Positions 26,609-36,086 of a DNA stretch of 64,000 nt are shown piece by piece; position 1 is the stretch's first letter; each line of letters begins with the position of its first letter. A program made the position numbers and the translations under genes. This stretch comes from Halobellus captivus. Its GTDB lineage: Archaea; Halobacteriota; Halobacteria; Halobacteriales; Haloferacaceae. The notes under the pieces were generated by a model that was not told the DNA's origin, did no database searches, and saw nothing but the letters and a program-made list of their open reading frames with translations. The stretch is taken from contig NZ_RDQE01000013.1 in the NCBI RefSeq assembly GCF_003697845.1, positions 33,429 through 97,428 on the forward strand, given 5' to 3'.

Positions 26609-27202
26609 ATGACTGAAGACCTCACCAGCATCGACGGCGTCGGCCCGGCGATAGCGGAGCAGCTGCGCGAGGCCGGCTTCGAGACCGTCGCCGACGTCGA
26701 GGGCGCGACCGTCGACGAGCTCGCCGACGTCCACATGCTGGGTGAGTCCTCGGCCGAAGCGATCCTCGAAGGCAACGACGAGCCACATGGCGGCCGAGAC
26801 TCGACGTTCACGGACGAGCTCGCACGGCGCGCGATCAGCGCTGCCGAGAAGGGAAAGAGTCAGGCTGGTATCGAGCGCGAGGTCGGTGTCGGCGACCGGA
26901 CCATCTTCGGCGACGACGGCTGGATCGATCAGGAGTTCACGTTCGTCGACGAGGATGGCGAGCAGCGTCAGTTTTCCCGCGCTCTCAGGCGCGCGCGAGG
27001 CCGGGGTGAGGACGACTGGATCCACCAGGGCCGCGACGAGGACGGCGACTCGTCGTTCGCGAAGTTCATGCTCGCGAGCTCGTACGACTACAAGAAGACC
27101 GAGAAGCGCGAGGTCACCGGCGACGGCGGTGGTCCGGTACAGGTCACCTTCGAGGAGGAGGTCGTCGAGACGCCGTGGGAACCTGACGAGGGGGGCGAAT
27201 GA
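26609..27202 (+). CDS. Terminase small subunit-like protein
   Basis: 197 residues. A helix-hairpin-helix unit (SIDGVGPAIAEQLREAGFET) is followed by a helix-turn-helix-like segment (AEKGKSQAGIEREVGVGDRT) and an acidic C-terminal tail. Position directly upstream of TerL, with ATGA overlap, supports a DNA-recognition role in packaging. Confidence 0.65.
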   Translation: MTEDLTSIDGVGPAIAEQLREAGFETVADVEGATVDELADVHMLGESSAEAILEGNDEPHGGRDSTFTDELARRAISAAEKGKSQAGIEREVGVGDRTIFGDDGWIDQEFTFVDEDGEQRQFSRALRRARGRGEDDWIHQGRDEDGDSSFAKFMLASSYDYKKTEKREVTGDGGGPVQVTFEEEVVETPWEPDEGGE

Positions 27203-28542
27203 GCGCAGCGACAGCGACCACCGTCGAGTACAAGTGGACGAACTATCAGGCCCACGTCCGCGACACGCTCGAGGCGGGCGACGTCGACTTGGTCGCGCTC
27301 CGGACAGGCTACGGTGGCGGGAAGTCCCGCTGCGGCGGGCAGTGGATCCACCGCGGGGCGATCGCCGACACCCAAGGCATGGGCGAGAGCCTCGTCCTCG
27401 CGCAGGACTACCAGAAGGGGAAGTCGACGACGTACTCGGTCTTCTTCAAGATCCTGCCCGGCGAGGAGACGAACCCGTTCAAGGACGGCGACCCGGAGAA
27501 CAGCCCAATCGTCGACACCTGGCACTCGAACGACAAGCGCCTCGTGTACGTTACGGGCCACGTCGCGTGGCTCGGCGGCGCGGACAAGTGGAACCGCTTC
27601 GCCGGCGGAGAGTACTGTCGCATCTGGTGTGACGAGGTCGGTCACTACCCACCGAACACCGACCTCTACGAGCTCCATGAGATGCTCATCACGCGCCAGC
27701 GGACGGAGGTCGGCCCGAACACGACGCTGTGGACGTCGACGGGGAACGGGTTCAACCAGTTCTACGACATCACCGAGCGGCAGGTCAACGGCGACGACGA
27801 GCCACTCCCGTGGGCTGACCAGATGGACGTCGTCGTCGCGTCGACCGAGCACAACACGCTGCTCCCACCGGACGGCCTCGAGAAGATCCGCCGGCAGTTC
27901 AAAGGGACTGCCCGGGAGGACCAGGGCCTCCACGGCGGCTTCGCGGCTGCTGAGGGGCTGGTGTACGACGACTTCACGCGCAACACTCACGTCGTCGACG
28001 CCGGCGATGTCGCTAGACAGCTCGTCGAGGACCGCGCGATCTACGGCTACGACGCTGGGTGGGACGACCCACGAGTCGTCGTCGACGTCCGCCAGACGCA
28101 CGCCGGCCAGTGGGTCGTCTGGGATCACTACTACGAGACGGAGTCGCGGCTCGCCGAGGTTGTCGACCCCGACGACGTCCTCGAGGGCCGTCGGCCATGG
28201 ATGATCGGCCGGCCGAAAGGGCCGATCTACTCGGAGCACGAGCCGTCGCACATCCAGCAGTTCCGGAAGGCCGGCTGGTCAGCGGTGAAAGCTGAGAAAA
28301 GCCTCGACGGCGGCATCGACCACGTCCGCGATCGTCTCACCACTGACGGTGAGGGGCGGCCGGGGCTGTTGGTCACCGAGCGCTGTACCGACCTCATCCA
28401 AGAGTTCCTCTCGTACAAAGAGGAGCACGTCGGCAAGAACGGCGCAAAGGATCACGCACTCGACGCTACCCGGTACGCGCTGTTCACGCACACGCCACGT
28501 CGGACTGACGATGACGACTCCAGCGGGGTAAGCTACCTATGA
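27199..28542 (+). CDS. terL: Terminase large subunit
   Basis: 447 residues. ATPase: Walker A RTGYGGGKS (36-43), Walker B CRIWCDEVG (Asp145-Glu146). The RNase H-like nuclease includes YGYDAGWDDP (Asp285) and the final acidic pair in AKDHALDATRYAL. It cuts and translocates viral DNA into the prohead. Coupled to TerS before and portal after by 4-bp overlaps. Confidence 0.93.
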   Translation: MSAATATTVEYKWTNYQAHVRDTLEAGDVDLVALRTGYGGGKSRCGGQWIHRGAIADTQGMGESLVLAQDYQKGKSTTYSVFFKILPGEETNPFKDGDPENSPIVDTWHSNDKRLVYVTGHVAWLGGADKWNRFAGGEYCRIWCDEVGHYPPNTDLYELHEMLITRQRTEVGPNTTLWTSTGNGFNQFYDITERQVNGDDEPLPWADQMDVVVASTEHNTLLPPDGLEKIRRQFKGTAREDQGLHGGFAAAEGLVYDDFTRNTHVVDAGDVARQLVEDRAIYGYDAGWDDPRVVVDVRQTHAGQWVVWDHYYETESRLAEVVDPDDVLEGRRPWMIGRPKGPIYSEHEPSHIQQFRKAGWSAVKAEKSLDGGIDHVRDRLTTDGEGRPGLLVTERCTDLIQEFLSYKEEHVGKNGAKDHALDATRYALFTHTPRRTDDDDSSGVSYL

Positions 28543-30536
28543 GTTCTGACACCACTGACGACGTCGAAGAGGAGATCGAGCTATCGATTGAGGGTGTCGG
28601 CGGCAACAACGCGCTCTCGAAGGCGGACACGAGCACGCAACTGCCGTCGCGACGCGTCCGGTCGCTCAACGTCGGCGTCAAGCCGCCGTACAACCCACAC
28701 TATCTCGCGTCGTTCCTCGAGAAAAACGAGACGCATGCGGTGTCCATCCGCAAGAAGTCACGGTGGGAGGTCGGCTTCGGCTTCGATATCGTCCCGGCGC
28801 AGGGCCTCGACGCCGACGAGGCTGACGACCAGGAGCGCGCGGTCGCCGAAGCGTTCTGGCGCGGTCGCGATTCGAAGTGGCTCACCGGGCCGAATCAGTC
28901 GGCCGAGCCGACGACGCCCGAGGAGGTGATGGAGCTCGCCCGACAGGACTACCACAGCGAAGGGTGGCTCGCGCTCGAGGTCCTCACCGACATCGAGGGG
29001 CGGCCCGTCGGTCTCGCGCACGTGCCGGCACCCACTGTCCGCGTCCGCCGGCCGCAGTCCCGATACGACCAGCCTCGGCACCCCGAGGACGGAACGTTCG
29101 TCGGTGGCGAGGGCGCGCATCTCGCGAGTCGGGGCTACGTTCAAAAGCGCGATGGAAAGCGACGCTACTTCGGTGAGTTCGGCGACCGCTACCGAGGTGT
29201 GGACGTCGAGATCGTCGGTGGCGAAGGTGACGATCCGAAAGTGCGGTACGACATGCCCGGGGAGAGTGCGGACGAGCAACCCATCTTCGTCGACCGCGAG
29301 ACGGGCGACGTCGCGACCGGCTCCGCTGCGGAGCTCGACAACGAGCCAGCGAACGAGCTCATCTTCGTTCGCAACCCCTTCCCGACCGAGCAGGACTACG
29401 GGATCCCTGACTGGGTGAGCGCCATTCGAACGATGTCTGCCGACGAGGCTGCGAAGGACTACAACCGAGAGTTTTTCCAGAACGACACGATCCCGCGGAT
29501 GGCCATCAAGGTCACTGGTGGGACGCTTTCCGAGAAGTCGAGGAGCGATCTCCAGAAGATGCTCGACGGCCTTCGCGAGGAGTCACACCGCGCCGTCATC
29601 CTCGAGACCGAGGAGTTCTCACAGAACCTCGACGAAGACGTCCAGATCGAGATCGAGCCCATCGGCCAGGGGATCAGCGAGGAGATGGACTTCCGGCAGT
29701 TCCGCGAGAAGAACGAGCATGAGATAGCCAAGGTCCACGAAGTGCCGCCGATCCTCATCGGGGTGACCTCGACGTCGAACCGCTCGAACTCGAAAGAGCA
29801 GGTGCAAGACTTCGCGACCGAAGTGGTCCAACCGGAGCAGCACAAGTTCAGCGAGCGGCTCTACCAGACGATCCACCAGGTGGCGCTGGGCGTTAGCGAC
29901 TGGACGATCGAGTACGAGCTCCGCGGCGCAGACAACGAAAAGGAGGAGGCACAGCTGGCCGAGCAGAAAGTCCGGGCGATGCGTCTCGCCGGCGTCGGGA
30001 CCGTCAACGAGGCGCGCGTCGAGCTCGGACTCGAGCCGTTCCCGAACGACGACCCACGGGGCGACATGACGCTCGCGGAGTTCGAAGCCGAGACGCAGCA
30101 GGGTGGCGGGGGCGGCGAAGACGAGGGCGACGACGGGTCCACCGAGGCGGCTGCCGCACACGCGCCGCCCCAGGAAAACAAGGTGGGTGAGCGTGACTGG
30201 CCGGCGGTCAAGTCCGATCTCCTAACGAAGGATCCGATCGAGCAGATGCAGTTCTCGAGCTCGAACCTCGACGAGGGGCTCTACGACTTCGGCGAGAACG
30301 AACTCTACCTCTCGTTCCTCCGCGGCGACGGCGAGTCGTCGCTCTACGTGTACGTCGACATCCCGACGAGCGAGTGGAGCGCACTGGCCAACGCCGGCAG
30401 CCACGGCAGCTACCACTACGACAACATCCGTCTCGAGTATCCGTACATCGAGATCACGAACTTCCACTCGCGACTGCCGGAGGGGCCGTCGCCCGATCCC
30501 GAGGACGTCCCCGACGACGTTCCGTCCGATATCTAG
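28539..30536 (+). CDS. Portal protein fused to a C-terminal KTSC domain
   Basis: 665 residues. The portal body (about residues 45-500) has features of the PBSX/HK97 portal family: NPFPTEQDYGIPDWVSAIRT, YNREFFQNDTIPRMAI and HEVPPILIGVTSTSNRSNSK. A Gly/Glu linker (about 515-545) leads to a KTSC domain at 573-639 (SSSNLDEGLYDF, LYVYVDIP, GSYHYDNIRLEYPY). KTSC is usually a free-standing or enzyme-linked domain of unknown function. The fusion is seen in one continuous frame. Confidence 0.88.
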   Translation: MSSDTTDDVEEEIELSIEGVGGNNALSKADTSTQLPSRRVRSLNVGVKPPYNPHYLASFLEKNETHAVSIRKKSRWEVGFGFDIVPAQGLDADEADDQERAVAEAFWRGRDSKWLTGPNQSAEPTTPEEVMELARQDYHSEGWLALEVLTDIEGRPVGLAHVPAPTVRVRRPQSRYDQPRHPEDGTFVGGEGAHLASRGYVQKRDGKRRYFGEFGDRYRGVDVEIVGGEGDDPKVRYDMPGESADEQPIFVDRETGDVATGSAAELDNEPANELIFVRNPFPTEQDYGIPDWVSAIRTMSADEAAKDYNREFFQNDTIPRMAIKVTGGTLSEKSRSDLQKMLDGLREESHRAVILETEEFSQNLDEDVQIEIEPIGQGISEEMDFRQFREKNEHEIAKVHEVPPILIGVTSTSNRSNSKEQVQDFATEVVQPEQHKFSERLYQTIHQVALGVSDWTIEYELRGADNEKEEAQLAEQKVRAMRLAGVGTVNEARVELGLEPFPNDDPRGDMTLAEFEAETQQGGGGGEDEGDDGSTEAAAAHAPPQENKVGERDWPAVKSDLLTKDPIEQMQFSSSNLDEGLYDFGENELYLSFLRGDGESSLYVYVDIPTSEWSALANAGSHGSYHYDNIRLEYPYIEITNFHSRLPEGPSPDPEDVPDDVPSDI

Positions 30537-30538
30537 AC

Positions 30539-30724
30539 ATGAGTGACCAACGAAAGCCGAAGATCTGGATAGACCACTACGACCTAAACCTGGGCGTTGA
30601 GGGAGGGCCCGAGGAAACACTCGACGACGTCCGAGAACACTTTGACGAACTGCTCACCGAGGCAGTCGACCGCGACCCGAAGCTCGGTGAAGGTGACATC
30701 ACTCCGCAGACAGGCGTCGAGTAA
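30539..30724 (+). CDS. Small acidic protein in head operon
   Basis: 61 residues, MSDQRKPKIWIDHYDLNLGV at the start, then an amphipathic helix (TLDDVREHFDELLTEAVDRD). No motif. Starts three bases after the portal stop. Confidence 0.6.
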   Translation: MSDQRKPKIWIDHYDLNLGVEGGPEETLDDVREHFDELLTEAVDRDPKLGEGDITPQTGVE

Positions 30725-30792
30725 CAGCGATCGCCGATGACCGCGGGAGTCCCCGGCTCCCCGCGCGAGGCACGACCGGGCACTGACAGACC

Positions 30793-30918
30793 ATGAGCAA
30801 CAGCAAGAAGAAGCGCGGCGAGAAGCGCGGCGTCCTGGACACCGGTCGTGCCAAGAAGCTCGACAAGACCAAGGACGCCGACGCGGACGCCGACAACGAT
30901 GAATCGAACGGGGACTGA
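30793..30918 (+). CDS. Lys-rich, Asp-tailed microprotein
   Basis: 41 residues: basic N half (MSNSKKKRGEKRGVLDTGRA) and acidic tail (DADADADNDE). A 19-residue frame at 30737-30796 overlaps its ATG as ATGA and may be a leader. Charge-separated small proteins of head operons can be scaffolding or packaging accessories; no evidence here beyond position. Confidence 0.5.
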   Translation: MSNSKKKRGEKRGVLDTGRAKKLDKTKDADADADNDESNGD

Positions 30919-30921
30919 CCG

Positions 30922-32496
30922 ATGCCCCCGGTGACCAAGGCGGGCGGCCCGCAGTTCCGCAAGGGCGTCGAGTTCGTCACGAAGGACGACGAGGACGACG
31001 ACGAGCAGGTCGCCGCCGGGATCGTGATGGTCCCGGACAAAGCCGACCTCCAGAACGACTTCGCTCGCGAGGAGACGATCCGCTCGTTCGCGGATCAGTT
31101 CGAGGCGTTCGTCGACGCGGGCGAGGCCGGCGGCGGCATCATGCATGCCGTCTTCCCGGATGGCTGGATGGATCTCGAACGCAACGAGGTCCTCGACGAG
31201 AGCGAAGAGATCGGCGGCCAGGAGGTCGACGCTGGGGCGTGGGTCCAGGAGTGGGCCATCAACCACGACGATCTCTGGGAGCTGATCCTCGAGGACGTCA
31301 TCTCGGGCTACTCGATCGGCGCGATCCAGGTCGCCTGGAACGGGCCGTTCGAGCAGGACGAGCTCGACGACGTCGACGTCCCCGAAGAGCTCGGCGACGA
31401 ACTCGTCTGGGAGCTCGTCGAAGGGATCATCCGCGAGGTGTCTGCTGTGGACATCCCGGCGGTCCCCGACGCGGAGATCCTCGACACGAAGGCCGCCGCT
31501 GAGAAGCGACTCGGCGACTACCTCGGCGACCCGAACGGCTTCGTCGAGGAGGCGCAGGAGCGCGGCCACTCAGAAGACGAGGCCGAGCAGCTCTGGGACG
31601 TGCTCACCGAGGCGGCCGAGGAGGAGGGGGCCGGCGACCCCGGCGAGAAGAGCGTCTTCCACCGAATCGGGAAGGCCGCCCTCGACGCGTTCCTGGGCGA
31701 GCCCGATACGGACATCGACGATCTCGATGCTGGCTCGCGTGGCTCAGAGAAGGATGCCGACGACTTCCAGGCGACTGTTTTCCGAGTCACTGCGCCGGAG
31801 GAGGATGCCGACGACTACGAGGATGACGTCCTCGCGATCGGCGTCGACTTCCCGAAAAGCGATGTGTACGTGGACTGGCGAAACGAGGTCTTCCCGGACG
31901 AGCTAGAGGACCCGCACGTCAGCGTCTACGGCAGTATCGCCGATCTGGATCAGGCCACCGGCAACGACACCGAGCAGCTGGACACACTGGACGCGAGCGC
32001 CGCGAAGGCGATGTTCAACGTGGATCCCGAGGAACTGGCAACCAAAGACGCCACCGGCGGCGACACGCCGGACGACGATGGCGGTTCGAAGTCCGCCGAC
32101 TCTGATATGGGAGACAACACCAACGACAACAACGGTGGCGGGGACAACAAGAGCCTCGCCGAGCAGAACGCAGAACAGATCACCGAACTCACCGAGTCGG
32201 TCAAGGGCCTCACTGAGGCGCTGACCGGGCCGGAACCGAAGACTGCTGAGATCCAGATCGACGGCGAGACGCACGAAGTTCGCGAGGACGCCGCGAAGGC
32301 TGTCCTCGGGATCGGCGACGACGACGACGTCGGCGAGGCGATCGAGCGGCTGAACGAGAAGGCCGGCCGCGTCGACGAGCTCGAGCAGCGCGTCGACACC
32401 ATCGCTCGACAGGGAGGTGGCAGCACGCAACTCGACGCGGCTGCCAACGGCGAGAACGGCGACCGGCTGGACGACCTGGGCAAGGCCCTCAGCTGA
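30922..32496 (+). CDS. Prohead protease (XkdF/S78_2-like) fused to scaffold
   Basis: 524 residues. The N-terminal third matches the XkdF-type protease plan: GIVMVPDKADLQNDF, a His in GGGIMHAVF, WVQEWAINHDDLWELI and the Ser motif ISGYSIGAIQ, then EVSAVDIPAVPDAEI. An acidic middle (about 225-395) follows, and the last 125 residues are a helical, coiled-coil scaffold (EQNAEQITELTESVKGLTEA, DELEQRVDTIARQ). Protease and scaffold in one chain would be cleaved and lost on head maturation. Directly before the capsid gene. Confidence 0.8.
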   Translation: MPPVTKAGGPQFRKGVEFVTKDDEDDDEQVAAGIVMVPDKADLQNDFAREETIRSFADQFEAFVDAGEAGGGIMHAVFPDGWMDLERNEVLDESEEIGGQEVDAGAWVQEWAINHDDLWELILEDVISGYSIGAIQVAWNGPFEQDELDDVDVPEELGDELVWELVEGIIREVSAVDIPAVPDAEILDTKAAAEKRLGDYLGDPNGFVEEAQERGHSEDEAEQLWDVLTEAAEEEGAGDPGEKSVFHRIGKAALDAFLGEPDTDIDDLDAGSRGSEKDADDFQATVFRVTAPEEDADDYEDDVLAIGVDFPKSDVYVDWRNEVFPDELEDPHVSVYGSIADLDQATGNDTEQLDTLDASAAKAMFNVDPEELATKDATGGDTPDDDGGSKSADSDMGDNTNDNNGGGDNKSLAEQNAEQITELTESVKGLTEALTGPEPKTAEIQIDGETHEVREDAAKAVLGIGDDDDVGEAIERLNEKAGRVDELEQRVDTIARQGGGSTQLDAAANGENGDRLDDLGKALS

Positions 32497-32506
32497 GTGA
32501 TTCGAC

Positions 32507-33592
32507 ATGGCAACCAACGACACCATCGCCGCCGTGCGGCGGCAGAACGAGCTGGCAGGCGCAACGAGCAAGGACATCGGTCTCGCGGAGCTGGACGGCT
32601 TCCAGCTGCCGCGGGACCTCACCGAGGAGTTTCTCGACCGGATGCAGGAGGGCATCGAGATCCTCGGCATGGCCGACACGATGGTCCTCGAACGGCTGGA
32701 GATGGACGTCCCGCAGTTCGGCGTCCCGCAGCTGTCGGGCCACACCCGCGACGAAGAGGGCTCGCGCACCGAGAACTCCGCGGCGGAGTCTGGCGCGGTC
32801 CGCTTCAACGCGACCGACCAGCAGTACTACATCCTCGTCGAGCCGAACCGTGACGCGCTGAAGAACACGCACTACGGCCCCGACGAGTTCGGGCAGTACA
32901 TCATCGACGAGTTCATCGAGCGCTACGGGAACGACCTCGGGCTGATCGCGCTCCGCGCGGCCTGCTCCGATGCGAACCTCCAGTCCATCGGTGGCGCCGC
33001 CTCGCTCGACAACACGTTCACCGGCTGGATCGCCCGTGCTGAGGGCGACACCCAGTCCGTCGACGACCAGGGCGACTCCACGCGGGTCGGTCTGGAAGAC
33101 ACCGCCACTGCGGACGCGGGTTCGATGCCGGCGATCGCCAACACCGACGGCTCGGGCAACCCACAGGCGATCGACACGGCGCTGTTCAACCAGACGATCC
33201 AGACGCTCGACCCGCGCTACCGGGAAACCGACGCCTACGACCCGGTGCTGATGACGTCTCCGAACCAAGTCCAAAACTACGCCATGTCGCTCACGGAGCG
33301 TGAGGACCCGCTCGGGAGTGCCGTCATCTTCGGCGACTCAGACATCACGCCGTTCAGCTACGACCTCGTCGGGGTCAACGGCTTCCCCGACGAGTACATG
33401 ATGTTCACCGACCCGGACAACTTCGCGTTCGGGCTGTTCGAGGAGATGGAGCTCGAGCAGACCACGGACACGGACAAGGTCCACGAGCAGAAGCTCCACT
33501 CCCGCAACTGGATGGAGGCACAGTTCGACTTCCAGATCAAGGAGATGCAGGCCGGTGTGCTCGTCACCGACCTCCAGACGCCGAGTGCGTGA
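32507..33592 (+). CDS. Major capsid protein, HK97 fold
   Basis: 361 residues. The order (protease-scaffold then this) and features such as EFLDRMQEGIEILGMADTMV, DVPQFGVPQLSGHTRDEEGS, the long central spine with DLGLIALRAACSDANLQSIG and a late VLMTSPNQVQNYAM segment fit HK97-type capsids. No obvious N-terminal delta domain remains, consistent with a separate scaffold. Confidence 0.85.
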   Translation: MATNDTIAAVRRQNELAGATSKDIGLAELDGFQLPRDLTEEFLDRMQEGIEILGMADTMVLERLEMDVPQFGVPQLSGHTRDEEGSRTENSAAESGAVRFNATDQQYYILVEPNRDALKNTHYGPDEFGQYIIDEFIERYGNDLGLIALRAACSDANLQSIGGAASLDNTFTGWIARAEGDTQSVDDQGDSTRVGLEDTATADAGSMPAIANTDGSGNPQAIDTALFNQTIQTLDPRYRETDAYDPVLMTSPNQVQNYAMSLTEREDPLGSAVIFGDSDITPFSYDLVGVNGFPDEYMMFTDPDNFAFGLFEEMELEQTTDTDKVHEQKLHSRNWMEAQFDFQIKEMQAGVLVTDLQTPSA

Positions 33593-33600
33593 GGTGAGTG

Positions 33601-33774
33601 ATGACTGAAACCACCAACGCGATGCTGCGGCAGACCTACCTCGGGCGGGTCGACGGCGACCCACCGGAGGAGGATCTCGACGGCGGCGAGGTCTGGTTCG
33701 ACACGTCGACCAACACCTACCGAGGCTACGACGGTTCGAGCTTCGGGGAGATCGGCTTCACGGCCGACGCTTGA
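33601..33774 (+). CDS. Small head or tail-linked protein
   Basis: 57 residues with the segment GEVWFDTSTNTYRGYDGSSF, a short beta motif commonly seen in phage tail-fibre or decoration proteins. Lies between capsid and connector genes, so decoration is one option. Confidence 0.6.
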   Translation: MTETTNAMLRQTYLGRVDGDPPEEDLDGGEVWFDTSTNTYRGYDGSSFGEIGFTADA

Positions 33775-33776
33775 CC

Positions 33777-34202
33777 ATGCCTGTCCACGAGAAAACCACT
33801 GGCGGCGAGGTGCTCCTCCGCGGGATCGACGAGCGCGTGTCGGCCGGCGACCGCGTCGACGTCGACGACGACTTCGCGGCGTACCTGGAGAGCCGTGGCG
33901 ACTTCCGCCCGGTCGACGTCCAGGACGCCGACTTCCGCGAGGTGGACGACGACACCGACGAGTCGGACAGCACGGGCGAGAACGATGACGAGACGGACGA
34001 GACGGACAGCACGGACGAGAGCAACGCCGACGGGTCGGACCTGATTGCGGTCGACGAGTGGCTCGACAATCCCTACCAGGAGCGGGCCGACCGCGTCCTC
34101 GAGGGCGACGTCGACGCGCACCTGGACACGATCGCCGAGGAGGAGACGTCGACTACGGTCCAGGACGCCATCGGCGAGCGGCGCGCCGAGCTGGAGGGCT
34201 AA
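33777..34202 (+). CDS. Acidic head-region protein
   Basis: 141 residues. N-terminal beta-rich part (GEVLLRGIDERVSAGDRVDV), a central Asp/Glu/Thr/Ser run (about 60-85) and a helical C-terminus (WLDNPYQERADRVLEGDVDA). No family recognised. Placed between capsid and connector, as head-completion proteins often are. ATG at 33777 is taken. Confidence 0.55.
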   Translation: MPVHEKTTGGEVLLRGIDERVSAGDRVDVDDDFAAYLESRGDFRPVDVQDADFREVDDDTDESDSTGENDDETDETDSTDESNADGSDLIAVDEWLDNPYQERADRVLEGDVDAHLDTIAEEETSTTVQDAIGERRAELEG

Positions 34203-34205
34203 CCG

Positions 34206-35060
34206 ATGAACGAGGTCGGCTACTGTACGCTGGAGGACGTCCGCCGCGCGCTGCGGAAGGCCGACCTCCCCGGCGACGTCTCGCAGGACGAGCAGATCGC
34301 CGTCGACGCAGTCCTCGCCGAGACCGAGCCGCTCGAGAAGTCGCTCTCGCGACACTGGTACGATCCCAGCGGCATCGACGGGGCCGACGCGATCACGATC
34401 CCAACGGCGCCGAAGACGCGAGACGACGAACATGACATCCCGCGGAGTGCGGCGCTGGTCCACGGCGCGAGCGAGCGCGACCGACACCGCTACCGCGAGA
34501 ACAGCGACGCGCTCATGGAGTCCGGCCCGCGGTACGACCGCCAGCGTCGCGACCACCGACGAGACGTGAAGCGAGAGATCCGCATCGCGACCGGCGAGTA
34601 CCACGACGGCTACCACGACGACCGACCGGCGTACACGCGGATCTCGATGGACCGGCGCGATGTCGACGCCGTCAACGAGCTCCACGTGATCGGCGAGGAC
34701 GGCACGTACACCGACTGGGTCGCGAGCGACGAGTACGATGGTGGCGTCGGGAAGCTCCACCGCGGCGAGGACTACTACGTCCGTATCAACAACGACGGCG
34801 TCTCGGAGCTATACATCGACGTCCACGCGCTCGATGACGACATCGCGTCGCTGTCGAACGCCGTCTACGTCGACATCGACTACGGCCACGAGGGCATCCC
34901 GCGCTCCGTGCGCCGGGCCGTCGCCCTGCGTGCCGGCGCGGAGTTCGCGGAAGAAGCGACGATCCAGATCCCGGACAACGCGACCGTGTACAACGTCGAG
35001 ACGAAGGCCGACTCGATGCGCGAGAAGGCTGACGAGCTCCTCGAGGAGTACCGGCTATGA
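34206..35060 (+). CDS. Head-tail connector protein
   Basis: 284 residues. N-terminal YCTLEDVRRALRKADL and later EEATIQIPDNATVYNVETKA resemble gp6/gp15-type adaptor proteins; the middle is enlarged by about 120 residues relative to those. Position right after the capsid block and before a gp10-like gene supports the role. Confidence 0.65.
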   Translation: MNEVGYCTLEDVRRALRKADLPGDVSQDEQIAVDAVLAETEPLEKSLSRHWYDPSGIDGADAITIPTAPKTRDDEHDIPRSAALVHGASERDRHRYRENSDALMESGPRYDRQRRDHRRDVKREIRIATGEYHDGYHDDRPAYTRISMDRRDVDAVNELHVIGEDGTYTDWVASDEYDGGVGKLHRGEDYYVRINNDGVSELYIDVHALDDDIASLSNAVYVDIDYGHEGIPRSVRRAVALRAGAEFAEEATIQIPDNATVYNVETKADSMREKADELLEEYRL

Positions 35061-35518
35061 GCTGGGAAGACGCGGCGGCCGAGGCCGCGCTCGACGAGGC
35101 CGCCGCCCAGTACCTCGGTGCAGACGGGTTCATCCCGAATGCGATCGAGGCGGCGCACGAGCGCCTCCGCGAGTACGCTCGCGAGTTCGACTACCGCATC
35201 GAGTCGGTGATCGCCTCGTTTCAGGGCCCGGAGATCATCGAGCAGTCCGACCGCCACTTTCGGCTCCGGTTCGGCTGGGACCACGAGGCCGCGCCGTACC
35301 TCGAGTGGGGGACGTCCGACCACACGATCGAGGGCGACCCGGTCCTCTCGTTCATCTGGGAAGACCGACACGACCCACCCGGCTGGGTCGCCGAGGAGTA
35401 CAAACGCGAGGGCGGCGGCTACCGCGTCTTCCTCCCGGAGGTCGAGGTCGCCGGCGTTCGCGAGACGCGCTTCGCGAGGCACGCGCTCAACTGGCTGCGG
35501 CGCGAGGTGGCGTCGTGA
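35057..35518 (+). CDS. HK97 gp10-like head closure or tail protein
   Basis: 153 residues. A helix (AHERLREYAREFDYRIESVI) leads to the gp10 signature region RLRFGWDHEAAPYLEWGTSD and a second WGT-like strand set, ending with a helix (FARHALNWLRREV). ATGA overlap with the connector, GTGA with the next gene. Confidence 0.75.
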   Translation: MSWEDAAAEAALDEAAAQYLGADGFIPNAIEAAHERLREYAREFDYRIESVIASFQGPEIIEQSDRHFRLRFGWDHEAAPYLEWGTSDHTIEGDPVLSFIWEDRHDPPGWVAEEYKREGGGYRVFLPEVEVAGVRETRFARHALNWLRREVAS

Positions 35519-36030
35519 CGGCTCCCGAAGTCCAGTGGGTGTTCGACACCCTCGATGTCATCACGACCGACACGGCGCTCGCGTGGGGCACTGCGTCCGA
35601 CGTCGCCGACGGTGCCGTCCCGGTCCGGCGCATCGACCGCAACGACTCGGAGATCGCCGACGGGAACATCCAGTCGCGGAGGGGCGAGCTCACGAAGTCG
35701 AACTTCGTGACTGCTGAGATCGTCGACGACGACTCGAGTCACGGCGGTTGGGGAGACGACTACGATACCGAGGCGATCGTCTCGCTCCGCGTCGAGGGGC
35801 TGCTCCGCGGCGATGAGTTCGGACACGTTCACCCGGACGGCGAGAACGGCATCCCGTTCACGACCCTCTACCGGCGCGTTCGAGACGCGCTGCGCGAGCA
35901 GGACGAGCACCCTGACGTCTCCGGGCAGACGTACCACACGCTCTTTCTCGAGAACGGTACCAACCGCAGCGGCGACTACGAGGACTTCTACGACTACCGG
36001 CTCGACTGCCGGTTCGCGGGCTACGACTAG
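35515..36030 (+). CDS. Tail terminator-like protein
   Basis: 171 residues. Mixed alpha/beta: EVQWVFDTLDVITTDTALAW, VSLRVEGLLRGDEFG, then TTLYRRVRDALREQDEHPDV. Order between gp10-like and tube genes matches tail terminators of siphoviruses. GTG start coupled to the previous stop. Role by position mainly. Confidence 0.6.
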   Translation: MTAPEVQWVFDTLDVITTDTALAWGTASDVADGAVPVRRIDRNDSEIADGNIQSRRGELTKSNFVTAEIVDDDSSHGGWGDDYDTEAIVSLRVEGLLRGDEFGHVHPDGENGIPFTTLYRRVRDALREQDEHPDVSGQTYHTLFLENGTNRSGDYEDFYDYRLDCRFAGYD

Positions 36031-36086
36031 CGATTTCACACTCATGATCCCAACGACCAACACGACCGACGGAGGTGGAGGTACAG

